This document shows positions 46,003-55,714 of a stretch of DNA of 64,000 nucleotides, in pieces; position 1 is the first letter of the stretch; each line of letters opens with the position of its first letter. Origin of the DNA: Paradevosia sp036499825 (GTDB lineage Bacteria > Pseudomonadota > Alphaproteobacteria > Rhizobiales > Devosiaceae). The notes beneath the pieces are model-generated. The model did no database searches. It had not been told where the DNA came from and worked only from the letters and a program-made list of their open reading frames with translations. The position numbers were made by a program, and so were the translations under genes. The stretch spans positions 930,001 through 994,000 of the forward strand of contig DASYCZ010000026.1 in the NCBI GenBank assembly GCA_036499825.1. Direction: 5' to 3'.

Positions 46003-46917
46003 ATGACCATTCCCACACCATCGCGAGCCCGTCCGTTCTGGACCATAGAGCGCCGGGATGCGGTGGCGGGCTATGCTTTCATTGCGCCGCAGCTGATCGG
46101 CACGCTGGTCTTCGTGCTCATCCCGCTGGGGCTCGTGTTCTGGTATTCCCTGCACGAGTGGAACGTACTGGCCAATACCTTCACGTTCCGCGGCGCGGCC
46201 AACTACCAGCATATGCTGAGCGACCCGGCTCTGCCGCAGGTGCTGCTGGCATCGGCGATTTTCTCGGCCTGCCTCGTCGTGCTCAACATGGTACTGGCGC
46301 TGTTGCTGGCAGTGCTGCTCGACCAGAAGCTGAGGGGCATCACGGTGTTCCGGACGCTGTTCTTTTCGCCCGTGGTGGTGTCCCTCGTGGCCTGGACCAT
46401 CGTCTGGGGCTTTCTCCTGCAGAACAATGGCGGCATCAACGGCTTCCTGCAGATGTTCGGCATCACCGGGCCGAACTGGCTGCGGACGCCGACGACCGCC
46501 ATGCTCTCGGTGGTAGTCGTGCAGGTGTTCAAGAATGTCGGCCTTAACATGATCCTGTTCCTGGCCGCGCTGCAGGGTGTGCCCAAGGAGCTCTATGAAG
46601 CGGCGCGGGTCGATGGCGCTCCCGTCTTCAAGCAGTTCCGGCGCATCACCTTGCCGATGATTTCGCCAACGATCCTGCTCACCTCGATCATCACCATCGT
46701 CGGCTCGCTGCAGGTGTTCGCCCAGATCGCGGTGCTGACGCAGGGTGGGCCCGGATTCAGCACGACGGTCTTGGTCTACTACCTCTACCAGCAGGCGTTC
46801 CAGTTCCACTTCTTTGGCTATGGCTCGACACTGTCGATCCTGCTGTTCGTCATCGTCGCCGTGCTGACTTTCGCGCAATGGCAGTTGCGCAAGCGGATCG
46901 TGTTCTATGAAAACTGA
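46003..46917 (+). CDS. Sugar ABC transporter permease, MalF/UgpA type
   Basis: 304 residues, six membrane segments. The EAA loop is ELYEAARVDGAPVFKQFRRITLPM in two parts. It overlaps the MalG-type gene by 11 bases. Confidence 0.92.
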   Translation: MTIPTPSRARPFWTIERRDAVAGYAFIAPQLIGTLVFVLIPLGLVFWYSLHEWNVLANTFTFRGAANYQHMLSDPALPQVLLASAIFSACLVVLNMVLALLLAVLLDQKLRGITVFRTLFFSPVVVSLVAWTIVWGFLLQNNGGINGFLQMFGITGPNWLRTPTTAMLSVVVVQVFKNVGLNMILFLAALQGVPKELYEAARVDGAPVFKQFRRITLPMISPTILLTSIITIVGSLQVFAQIAVLTQGGPGFSTTVLVYYLYQQAFQFHFFGYGSTLSILLFVIVAVLTFAQWQLRKRIVFYEN

Positions 46918-47749
46918 GCTTTCACCCCGCCTCAAGATCGCGCTTTACGGACTGATGTGCGTCCTGCTCATCCCATTCGTGTTCCCGACCTGGTGGATGA
47001 TCACCTCGTCTGTGAAGCCGATCAGCGACATCTTCGCATTCCCGCCGGACCTGTGGCCGCGCAGCTTCGATTTCAGCACCTACCAGAAGGTGTTCGAGTT
47101 GCAGCCCTTCGCGCAGCAATACTGGAACTCGGCCTATATCGCCGCCATCGTCACGGTGGGCACCATGGCCTTCTCGTCGATGGCCGGCTACGCCTTCGCG
47201 CGTATCAAGTTTCCCGGCGCGGACTTCCTGTTCACGGTGGTGCTGCTCGGGCTGCTGATCCCCTCGGAAGTCACTATCGTGCCGCTGTTCCAGATCTTCC
47301 TCAAATGGGGAATGATCAACACACACTGGCCCCTGATCCTGGTGCCGATCTTCGGGGCACCATCGGTCTTCGCCACTTTCGTCATGCGTCAGTTCTTCAT
47401 TGCACTGCCGGGTGAATTGGAGGAAGCGGCGCGCGTCGACGGGTTGGGACGCTTCAAGATCTTCTGGATCATCGCATTGCCGCTGGCAAAACCGGCTCTC
47501 GGCGCCGTGGCGATCTTCACGTTCCTCCACAGCTGGAACCTCTATCTCGAACCCATCGTCTTCATCTCGGCCAAAAACATGTTCACCCTGCCCCAGGCCC
47601 TGACGCAGTTCACCGACGCGTATGGCGGCGCCATGTGGAACATCCAGATGGCGGCTGCGACAATGACTGCCTTGCCCGTGCTGCTGGTGTTCATCGTAGC
47701 GCAGAAGCAGTTCGTCGAGGGCCTCGCCCATACCGGCCTCAAGGGCTAA
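46907..47749 (+). CDS. Sugar ABC transporter permease, MalG/UgpE type
   Basis: 280 residues. The EAA loop is ELEEAARVDGLGRFKIFWII, and the C-terminal FVEGLAHTGLKG is the standard end of MalG-type permeases. It forms the channel with the preceding gene product. Confidence 0.93.
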   Translation: MKTELSPRLKIALYGLMCVLLIPFVFPTWWMITSSVKPISDIFAFPPDLWPRSFDFSTYQKVFELQPFAQQYWNSAYIAAIVTVGTMAFSSMAGYAFARIKFPGADFLFTVVLLGLLIPSEVTIVPLFQIFLKWGMINTHWPLILVPIFGAPSVFATFVMRQFFIALPGELEEAARVDGLGRFKIFWIIALPLAKPALGAVAIFTFLHSWNLYLEPIVFISAKNMFTLPQALTQFTDAYGGAMWNIQMAAATMTALPVLLVFIVAQKQFVEGLAHTGLKG

Positions 47750-47760
47750 AGGACTTCCAA

Positions 47761-48807
<1,047 letters not shown>

Positions 48808-48808
48808 G

Positions 48809-49495
48809 ATGCGGACCTATCCCGAAACACCACTCTATCGCGCCATCACCGGTGGCAAGTTTCCCATCATCGTATCGCTGCCGCGGCACGATATCGCGCT
48901 GGCTCAGGCGGCACTGGATGGCGGCGCGACGGCAATCAAGGTGCATCTCAACGCCTATCATCGAGCATCGGGCACCACCTTCGGCAGCTTTTCCAGCGAG
49001 CAGCCGTTCCTCGAAGCGCTCGCCAAACTCGGCGCGCCGCTGCTGGTGATGGCTGGACAGGAGACGGTGCCGACGCCCGAGGAAATGGATGCACTCGCCG
49101 ATCTGGGCTTTGAGGGGTTCAACGTCTATATCGATCATCTGCAACCACACCTGCTGGGGTCTCGGCTGCGTCCGATGCCGGCGCTGTCCGCAACCAGCAC
49201 GGACGCGGATATCGCGCGGATGGCCGCCATCCCTGGCGCCATGATCGAGGCGTCGATCATGGAGTTTTCCGGTTACGGACAGCCGGTCAGTGCGGACGAT
49301 CTCAAGCGCTACGCTCATATCGCCGAAAAGGCCGGCGTGCCGATCATCGCGCCGAGCCAGAAGAAATTCACCCCTGCCGATATACCTGGCCTGCGCGCCG
49401 CCGGCATCGCAGCGCCGCTGCTTGGCGTGATCGTCACGGGCGATACGCCATCGGGCGTCGAGGCCGCAGTCGCCGCGATCGCCAAGGTCATTTAG
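48809..49495 (+). CDS. Predicted TIM-barrel protein of unknown function
   Basis: 228 residues. The start ATG 48809 lies one base after the ATPase stop. I do not recognise the family firmly. KFPIIVSLPRHDIALAQAALDGG reads as barrel strand 1 and helix 1 (in two parts), AIKVHLNAYHRAS as strand 2, and LLGVIVTGDTPSG near the C-terminus looks like a phosphate-binding loop. NanE-type epimerases, KDPG-type aldolases and phosphate-binding barrels are possible relatives. It ends the sugar-importer operon, so it probably acts on the imported sugar. Its stop overlaps the convergent TonB gene. Confidence 0.6.
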   Translation: MRTYPETPLYRAITGGKFPIIVSLPRHDIALAQAALDGGATAIKVHLNAYHRASGTTFGSFSSEQPFLEALAKLGAPLLVMAGQETVPTPEEMDALADLGFEGFNVYIDHLQPHLLGSRLRPMPALSATSTDADIARMAAIPGAMIEASIMEFSGYGQPVSADDLKRYAHIAEKAGVPIIAPSQKKFTPADIPGLRAAGIAAPLLGVIVTGDTPSGVEAAVAAIAKVI

Positions 49496-50787
49496 CGGCG
49501 AACGAAGCCGAGGGGCATGGTGAAGGTCCAACTGGTGCGCCCTGCCCCAGCCGGAATGGGTGGGAACGGCGCCGCGCGGCGGACTGTTTCCAGCGCAGCG
49601 CTATCGAAAACCGGGTTGCCCGAAGAGCCGACGAGATGAATGCCCGAGGGCTGCCCGGCTGCCGAGACGGTGAATTGTACATTGACCTCGGCAGCGCCGC
49701 TGGCGCCCGAAGGGTAGCGCAAGGCATGCCGAAGGCGCGACAGGACCTGGCCGGGGTAACGGGTGACGGCGGCGTTGTTGCCCGGATTGCCAGAGCCGGG
49801 CTTGCCGCCTGAAGGCGCACTGGCCTGGGCATCGGCATCATTGGCGCCACCATTGCCGCCGGCAGCGGATTTCGGCCGAGCCGGCGGCGTCTTGGCGGGC
49901 TTTTGCACCGGCGTCTTTGGCGGAGGGGTCTTGGTGGCTTGAGGCCTGGACGTAACCTCCGGAGGGGACGATGCCGGAACCGCATCGCGTGTCTGCGGCT
50001 GCGGGGCGGCATCTGGAACGGGCTGCGCCTCGATGGTTTCGGTGGGCGATGCGGCAGGTTCCGCCAAAACGGGGGCTTGCGGCGCCACCGTCTCGGGAGT
50101 GACGGCAGGCACCTCCGACGCGACAGCCTGCACCCCTTCGGCCTCTATCGGCTCAATGGTCGTCGCGGCCAATAGCGGCACGCTCGTTGTGGCAACACTA
50201 TCGGGTGCAGGAGACGGCATCGCGTCAGGCGTGATGGCCTGTGGCTCGATCGCTGCTGGCGTTTCCGTCTGCGCCGAAACCGGCTGCGGCTTTTCGGCTT
50301 CAGCAATCTCAGCCCGGACCGGTTCGAGCGTTTCGGTGGCTGTGACGGTTTCGGTCTCCAGAGGTTGGACTTCCTCAGGCTCGATAGCCGAAACCGAGAG
50401 CGCTCCGGCCGACCGCATGGATTGCGAAGCATCGCTCTGCACATCGGTGACGGCGTTGCTGGTAACGGTCTGGGTGGCGATCAACTCGATCTCGACCGGC
50501 GCGCCCTCCATGGCCTCCAGGTCGTCGGGCTGCTGCTGCATCGCGATCCAGATGGCGCCGATCAGAGCGCCATGGATGGCCAGGGAGACGACAGCCGTCA
50601 GTGGCGCCCATGGCCGGCGGCGCTGCATGTCGGTGAAGATATCGGTGGCGGGCAGAACGACGTGACGCGGATTTTCCGGGATCGGTTCCGTGTTCTCGAT
50701 GACGGTCGGTGTCCAGCCGGCCCCACGACCCGGTTGCGGGTTGTCGTTGTTCCAGACGGGCCAGGCAGCGGCTGTCATCCGAGGCAT
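49492..50787 (-). CDS. tonB: TonB-family energy transducer
   Basis: 431 residues, long for TonB. One membrane segment (about 62-83) contains the S68-x3-H72 motif needed to couple to ExbB/ExbD. A long Pro/Ala/Glu-rich periplasmic spacer (about 90-330, with PPPKTPVQKPAKTPPARPK) leads to a C-terminal TonB domain (YPGQVLSRLRHALRYP to the end). It carries proton-motive force to the receptor encoded two genes upstream. No exbBD genes are in the window. It begins one base after the small cysteine protein. Confidence 0.88.
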   Translation of the reverse strand: MPRMTAAAWPVWNNDNPQPGRGAGWTPTVIENTEPIPENPRHVVLPATDIFTDMQRRRPWAPLTAVVSLAIHGALIGAIWIAMQQQPDDLEAMEGAPVEIELIATQTVTSNAVTDVQSDASQSMRSAGALSVSAIEPEEVQPLETETVTATETLEPVRAEIAEAEKPQPVSAQTETPAAIEPQAITPDAMPSPAPDSVATTSVPLLAATTIEPIEAEGVQAVASEVPAVTPETVAPQAPVLAEPAASPTETIEAQPVPDAAPQPQTRDAVPASSPPEVTSRPQATKTPPPKTPVQKPAKTPPARPKSAAGGNGGANDADAQASAPSGGKPGSGNPGNNAAVTRYPGQVLSRLRHALRYPSGASGAAEVNVQFTVSAAGQPSGIHLVGSSGNPVFDSAALETVRRAAPFPPIPAGAGRTSWTFTMPLGFVRR

Positions 50788-50788
50788 G

Positions 50789-51241
50789 TCACAGGCCGAA
50801 AACGATGGTGGTCCGGTTCACCGTCGCCAGATGGTCGAGGCAGAGCGAGGGCTCGACACCCGCCCCCGTGCAGGCGGCGACGTCGTTGATCAACACACGG
50901 CTGATGCCATCGCATTGCATCTTGGCCAGTTCGAACTGCAGAACCTTGGTCTTGCCTTCGGCGAGAGTTTTGAAGTCCAGCGTCACCAGCCTGTCGATCG
51001 AGCCATCCTTATCGAACAGCGCCACTTCGAACGCGGCCTTGTCGAGCGCATGACCAAGGGCATTGGTGGCAAGGAAGGTGACCCGGCAACTGTTGTCGCC
51101 GGCTTTGAGGGCATTGAGTTCGAGCGTGAGGGAGGTGGAGGGTGCCGCCGCCGCGACGGCACCCTCCTGCGCCATCACCCTGGACGCGAGCGCTGCAGCA
51201 AGCATCCCCATAAAGCCTGCAATCCGGGTGATGGTGTTCAT
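50789..51241 (-). CDS. Small periplasmic protein with four cysteines, in the heme-uptake operon
   Basis: 150 residues from ATG 51241, after GAGGAAAA. A signal peptide ends near RVMA|QEGAVAAAA. The mature part looks beta-rich (TSLTLELNAL; TLDFKTLAEGKTKVLQFEL) and has four Cys (NSCRV, MQCDG, AACTG, SLCLD), compatible with two disulfides. I do not recognise a characterised family. It lies between the TonB-dependent receptor and TonB with gaps of 23 and 1 bases, so it is expected to work with them. Confidence 0.8.
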   Translation of the reverse strand: MNTITRIAGFMGMLAAALASRVMAQEGAVAAAAPSTSLTLELNALKAGDNSCRVTFLATNALGHALDKAAFEVALFDKDGSIDRLVTLDFKTLAEGKTKVLQFELAKMQCDGISRVLINDVAACTGAGVEPSLCLDHLATVNRTTIVFGL

Positions 51242-51264
51242 GAGCTTTTCCTCGGGGCTTGTGG

Positions 51265-53361
51265 TCAGTAGTCGAACTGCTTGGCCAGGGTCAGCTTGAA
51301 GGTGCGGCCCTTGGAGCGATCGACGGACAGGTTGTCGCGGAAGTCGGCATCGAAGATATTCTCGATCGAGAAGCGGGCCTCGGTGCCCTCGAGCGGACCG
51401 CCGGTCGACTTCCAGTTGGCGAACACGTCGTAGCTTTGGTAAGCCTTGGACGTGGTCGGATCGAAATTGGCGTCGGCCACGGCCTTGGCCGGATCGGCCG
51501 CGATGGTGGCGCGCACGCCGTATTCCAGTCCCCAATCGACATTGCGCAGACCAAGCGTCGCCACGAGCTTGGCGGCCGGGATGTTGGCCAGATCATCGCC
51601 CGTGGTGCCGTCCTCGCCCTTGATCAGCGTGTAGGCCAGCCGCCCGAAAAAGACGTCGGAATCGTAGGCGCCTTCAACCTCGACGCCGTAAATGTGCGCC
51701 TTGTTGACGTTGTAATAGTAAGGCGCCCCATCCGCGACGGTGGATGGCGTCGTGGTGATCATGTCGGTCAAATCGTTATAGAAGGCCGTGGTCTTGACGC
51801 TGACCGCATTCTCCAGCCCGCCGACGTCGTAACCCGAGACGGTGAAACCGGCTTCGAAATTGTTGGACATTTCCGGACGAAGATCGAGGCTGGCGACACG
51901 AGAATGCGTCGTGGGACCAGCGGCCTGGGTGCTGAACAACTCGTCCAGCGTCGGGAACCGTTCGGTATGGGCCACCGACGAGAAGATGTTGATGTTGTCG
52001 TTGATCGCATAGAGCGCGGCCAGCTTGGGTGACCAGGCGACGCCCTTGACGTCGTCCAGCGCAAGATCGCTTGGCTGCATGTCATGGAAATCGGCACGCA
52101 GGCCGCCAATCAGGGCCAGGCGGTCGTTCCAGACGGCTTCATCCTGGACGAAGACGCCGAGCTTGTTCTCCACGCCCTGGGGGTGGAAGGGGCTCGGAGC
52201 CTCGCCATTGGGCTTGCTGGCCTCGCGATGCTGCTGGCTGATCAAGCCGCCGAAGGTGAAGTGGTTGGCGAACCCTTCCGCTTCATAGTCGATGGTGTTG
52301 TCACCCTTCAGCTGGAAGGTGTTGTAGGCGTAGTCGACATCGTCGAAGAGCGGCGAGCCGGCCCCGGTCGCGTTGCGCTGCTGGTTCTGCGTGCTCGAAT
52401 AGGAGACGTTGAGATTGACGTCGAGCCAGGGATTGGCCGCATCGGGGTTTTCGTAACTCAGCACCACGGTGTCATCGGTGACCTTGCGGTCGACGGTGCC
52501 AAAGCCCACGAAGGGCGCCATGGTGCCGGTCTGGGCGTAATCCTGGTTGTCGGCATCGCTTTGCCAGCGCTGATAGGACAGGCGCAGCACCTGCTCATTG
52601 TTGTCGCCGAAGCGCGCGGTCCCCTTGATGAGGCCGGACAGCGAGTCGAAGGCTGAGCCCGATAGCGTCGAGCCATCGGCGAGGTCGAAATCGTCGGAGC
52701 GGCGCCAGTTGCCGGTGGCGAGGATGTCGAAGGTTTCGTTGATGCGCTGGGCGAGCAGCACGGAGCCAAGCGTTCCGTCGCCATTGCTGTCGTATTCGCC
52801 CTTGAGACGGACGGCACCCGAATAGCCATCCTTGATGAAATCGGCGCCATCCTTGGTGGTGAAATTAATGGCGCCGCCAAGGGCGCCCGAGCCGTAGAGC
52901 GTCGCCGAGGCCGGCCCACGCAGCACTTCGACGCGCTTGTAGAGTTCGGGGTCCGAAAAGAACGAGCCCATGCGGTACTGTTCATTGAACTTGGGCGCGC
53001 CATCGACGGTGACGATGATGCGCGAGCCGTCCGAAGAGGAATCCGTGGCGCCGATGCCGCGGATATTGAAGGCTTCGCCGAAGACGCGGTCGCTGCCGAT
53101 GACGGTGGTGCTTGGAATGCCCTCGAGCGCATCGCGAATGGTGGTCGGCTGCTTGCCGTCGATATCCTCCTGATCGAGGACAGTCACCGCCTGCGGCGTG
53201 TCGATGGCGATTTTCGGCTCGCCCGCACCGATCACCAGACGCTCCAGCAGCGTCACATAGTTCGCGTTCTGCTCCTGCGCCAAAGCCCCCGACGCAGACG
53301 TCAAAACCGCTATCGCCACGCTGCTCAGCAGCACGGCGGTATTCTTGCCTACCAGCCCCAT
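51265..53361 (-). CDS. hmuR: TonB-dependent outer-membrane heme/hemoprotein receptor
   Basis: 698 residues. The signal peptide ends at ALA|QEQNANYV. A plug domain (about 50-160: TVLDQEDIDGKQPTTIRDAL in part, VEVLRGPASATLYGSGALGG) precedes a 22-strand-type barrel, ending in an aromatic residue (KQFDY). The heme-receptor region reads HTERFPTLDELF then LRPEMSNNFEAG, a diverged form of the usual FRAP/NPNL pattern. Location next to hmuPSTUV supports a heme role. GGAGAG precedes the ATG. Confidence 0.85.
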   Translation of the reverse strand: MGLVGKNTAVLLSSVAIAVLTSASGALAQEQNANYVTLLERLVIGAGEPKIAIDTPQAVTVLDQEDIDGKQPTTIRDALEGIPSTTVIGSDRVFGEAFNIRGIGATDSSSDGSRIIVTVDGAPKFNEQYRMGSFFSDPELYKRVEVLRGPASATLYGSGALGGAINFTTKDGADFIKDGYSGAVRLKGEYDSNGDGTLGSVLLAQRINETFDILATGNWRRSDDFDLADGSTLSGSAFDSLSGLIKGTARFGDNNEQVLRLSYQRWQSDADNQDYAQTGTMAPFVGFGTVDRKVTDDTVVLSYENPDAANPWLDVNLNVSYSSTQNQQRNATGAGSPLFDDVDYAYNTFQLKGDNTIDYEAEGFANHFTFGGLISQQHREASKPNGEAPSPFHPQGVENKLGVFVQDEAVWNDRLALIGGLRADFHDMQPSDLALDDVKGVAWSPKLAALYAINDNINIFSSVAHTERFPTLDELFSTQAAGPTTHSRVASLDLRPEMSNNFEAGFTVSGYDVGGLENAVSVKTTAFYNDLTDMITTTPSTVADGAPYYYNVNKAHIYGVEVEGAYDSDVFFGRLAYTLIKGEDGTTGDDLANIPAAKLVATLGLRNVDWGLEYGVRATIAADPAKAVADANFDPTTSKAYQSYDVFANWKSTGGPLEGTEARFSIENIFDADFRDNLSVDRSKGRTFKLTLAKQFDY

Positions 53362-53470
53362 TCCACTCTCCAGTTGTACGATGCTGGCTGGCTAGAGGCT
53401 TGCTTGCATTCGGAATTTAGCGGAATGAAACATGACTTTTCAACTCCACTATTGATCGATTTATAAATCC

Positions 53471-53485
53471 TGATATCAAGAGTCA
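53471..53485. promoter_or_regulatory. Possible iron-responsive operator (TGA-N9-TCA)
   Basis: TGATATCAAGAGTCA fits the TGA-N9-TCA pattern bound by RirA in rhizobia. It lies in the AT-rich 190-base gap between the divergent hmuR and hmuP genes. The motif carries little information, so this is tentative. Confidence 0.35.
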
Positions 53486-53551
53486 ACAAATATGTCAGCA
53501 GGCCGCACCTTTCCACACAGGGCGGCCGGAAACAGATCGGATGGACAGCGC

Positions 53552-53749
53552 ATGAGCGAGCGCACGACCGCAACCCCGCAAGCACCAGCGCAATCGGCCT
53601 CGCCACGCCCGCGGACTGTCTTGCAGGGGCCGCGCCGCTTCAACACCGCGGAACTGTTTGGCGAAGCGACGGAGGTAGAGATCGAGCACGAGGACGCGCT
53701 CTACCGCCTCAAGATCACCCGCCAGGGCAAACTCATTCTGAACAAGTAG
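53552..53749 (+). CDS. hmuP: Hemin uptake protein HemP/HmuP
   Basis: 65 residues from ATG 53552; an in-frame ATG at 53492 would add 20 unlike residues. The conserved core VEIEHEDALYRLKITRQGKLILNK (seen in two parts) is the HemP family signature. In rhizobia HmuP is a small regulator required for expression of the heme receptor gene. Divergent from hmuR, directly upstream of hmuS. Confidence 0.88.
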   Translation: MSERTTATPQAPAQSASPRPRTVLQGPRRFNTAELFGEATEVEIEHEDALYRLKITRQGKLILNK

Positions 53750-53761
53750 GGAGACGCATCG

Positions 53762-54817
53762 ATGAGCCTCAAGAAATCACCCACGGAGATCCGCACGCTT
53801 CGCGCTCTCCAGGCCCAGATGCGTGAACGGGATTTCGCCCGCATCCATGGCATTTCCGAAGCGGATCTGGTGGCAGCGCATGTGGGTGAAAGCGCCATTC
53901 GGCTCAATCCGGACGTAAAGGCATTATTGGAGGGCCTCGAGGGCGTTGGCGAAGTCATGGCGTTGACGCGCAATGAAAGCGCCGTACACGAGAAGATCGG
54001 GCCTTATACCGATATCCATTTCGGACAGATGGCGACGACGGTGCTGGGCGATGAGATCGACCTGCGCATCTTCCCCCGGCAGTGGGCGTTTGGCTTTGCG
54101 GTGGACAAGACCGACGAAGATGGCGGCATTCGCCGCTCACTGCAGTTCTTCGACGCGGCCGGCGATGCGGTTCACAAGGTGCATGCGCGTTCCGGAACCG
54201 ACCTCGCAGCTTGGGCGAGGCTCGTCGAAAGCCTGCGCGCCGACGAGCAGTCACAGGTCATTTTCACCGGTCCGGTCAGCGATACGACAGCGGTGGATTC
54301 GACAGCGGCGGCCGGCGTCGACCAGCTCCGCGAGCAGTGGAGCAAACTGACCGACACGCACCAGTTCTTCGGCATGCTGAGGCGGCTGAACCTCACACGT
54401 ATCGATGCTCTGCACATGGTCGGGCTGGACTACGCCTGGCCGCTGGACCTGAACGCAACGTCGCAGATGATGCACGGCGCGGCAGCCGAGGCGCTGCCGA
54501 TCATGGTGTTCGTCGGCAATACCGGCTGTATCCAGATCCATGGCGGACCGATCCACAAGGTCTCCCCCATGGGGCCGTGGCTCAACGTCATGGATGAAAC
54601 TTTCCATCTGCATCTGCGCCTCGACCATATCGTGGAGGCCTGGGCGGTAAGGAAGCCCACCTCGGACGGGCACGTCACTTCGATCGAATGTTATGGCGGG
54701 GATGGCAAGCTGATCATTCAGTTCTTTGGCAAGCGCGTGGAAGGGCATGACGAACGCCCGCAATGGCGCGCCCTGGTCGAAAGCCTGCCGCCACTCGCCC
54801 AACTCGCCACCGCCTGA
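53762..54817 (+). CDS. hmuS: Hemin-degrading/heme-trafficking factor HmuS (ChuS family)
   Basis: 351 residues, usual length, made of two tandem similar halves. RERDFARIHGISEADLVAAHVG near the N-terminus (in two parts) and FVGNTGCIQIHGGPIHKVSPMGPWLNVMD (in parts) are family hallmarks. It receives heme in the cytosol and degrades it or passes it on. It starts 12 bases after hmuP. Confidence 0.93.
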   Translation: MSLKKSPTEIRTLRALQAQMRERDFARIHGISEADLVAAHVGESAIRLNPDVKALLEGLEGVGEVMALTRNESAVHEKIGPYTDIHFGQMATTVLGDEIDLRIFPRQWAFGFAVDKTDEDGGIRRSLQFFDAAGDAVHKVHARSGTDLAAWARLVESLRADEQSQVIFTGPVSDTTAVDSTAAAGVDQLREQWSKLTDTHQFFGMLRRLNLTRIDALHMVGLDYAWPLDLNATSQMMHGAAAEALPIMVFVGNTGCIQIHGGPIHKVSPMGPWLNVMDETFHLHLRLDHIVEAWAVRKPTSDGHVTSIECYGGDGKLIIQFFGKRVEGHDERPQWRALVESLPPLAQLATA

Positions 54818-54826
54818 GGATTGCAG

Positions 54827-55714
54827 ATGCCATCTCTATCATCCGCGATGCGGATCGCCGTCCTCGCTTTCGGCCTGTGCGCGAGCGCGGCGACGGCCCA
54901 GGAGATCAAACCCTTCGCCGATACTTCACGGGTCATCGCCATCGGGGGCTCCCTGACCGAGATCATCTACGCGCTCGGGGAACAGGACCGGCTGGTGGCC
55001 CGCGATTCCACGGCGGTCTATCCGCCGGAGGCGCTGAAGCTTCCGGATGTCGGTTATATGCGGGCGCTCTCGCCGGAGGGCGTGCTCTCGGCCAATCCGT
55101 CGGCGCTGCTGGTGATCGAGGGATCGGGGCCGAAAGAGGCGTTGGATGTGCTTTCCAAGGCGTCGGTGCCCTATGTCACCATTCCCGAAGGCTTCAGCGC
55201 CGACGGTATCCTCAATAAGGTTCGACTGGTCGGCGAAGCGCTGGGGGTTGCGGACAAAGCCAAGGCCCTGGCGGACAAGCTCGATGCAGACCTCAAATCG
55301 GCGGAAGCGCTGACCAGGGATGTGCCGCGCAAGCAACGGGTGCTGTTTGTCCTCTCCTATGAGGACGGCAAGGTGCAAGCCTCCGGCACCGGCACGGCCG
55401 CCAACGGCATCATCGCGTTGGCGGGCGCCGAGAATGCGGTGACGCAATATCAAGGCTACAAGGCGCTGACCGAGGAAGCTCTGGTCGAGGCCAAGCCCGA
55501 CGTCATCCTGATGATGACGGGTGGCGGTGGCCACGGGGCCACCGACGACGAGCTCTTCTCGCAGCCCGGTATCGCGCTGACGCCAGCGGGCCAGAACCGC
55601 CGCGTTATCCGGATCGACGGCGCCTATCTGCTGGGCTTCGGTCCACGTACGGCGCAGGCCATCGGCGAGCTCGCGGCCGATATCTATGGTGATGAGATCG
55701 CCAGGACCAAATGA
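54827..55714 (+). CDS. hmuT: Heme ABC transporter substrate-binding protein HmuT
   Basis: 295 residues. ATG 54827 lies six bases after AGGA. The signal peptide ends at ATA|QEIKPF. VIAIGGSLTEIIYALGEQDRLVARDSTAVYP (in parts) is the conserved start of cluster III binding proteins, with Tyr heme contacts expected in this area. It carries heme across the periplasm. Confidence 0.93.
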   Translation: MPSLSSAMRIAVLAFGLCASAATAQEIKPFADTSRVIAIGGSLTEIIYALGEQDRLVARDSTAVYPPEALKLPDVGYMRALSPEGVLSANPSALLVIEGSGPKEALDVLSKASVPYVTIPEGFSADGILNKVRLVGEALGVADKAKALADKLDADLKSAEALTRDVPRKQRVLFVLSYEDGKVQASGTGTAANGIIALAGAENAVTQYQGYKALTEEALVEAKPDVILMMTGGGGHGATDDELFSQPGIALTPAGQNRRVIRIDGAYLLGFGPRTAQAIGELAADIYGDEIARTK

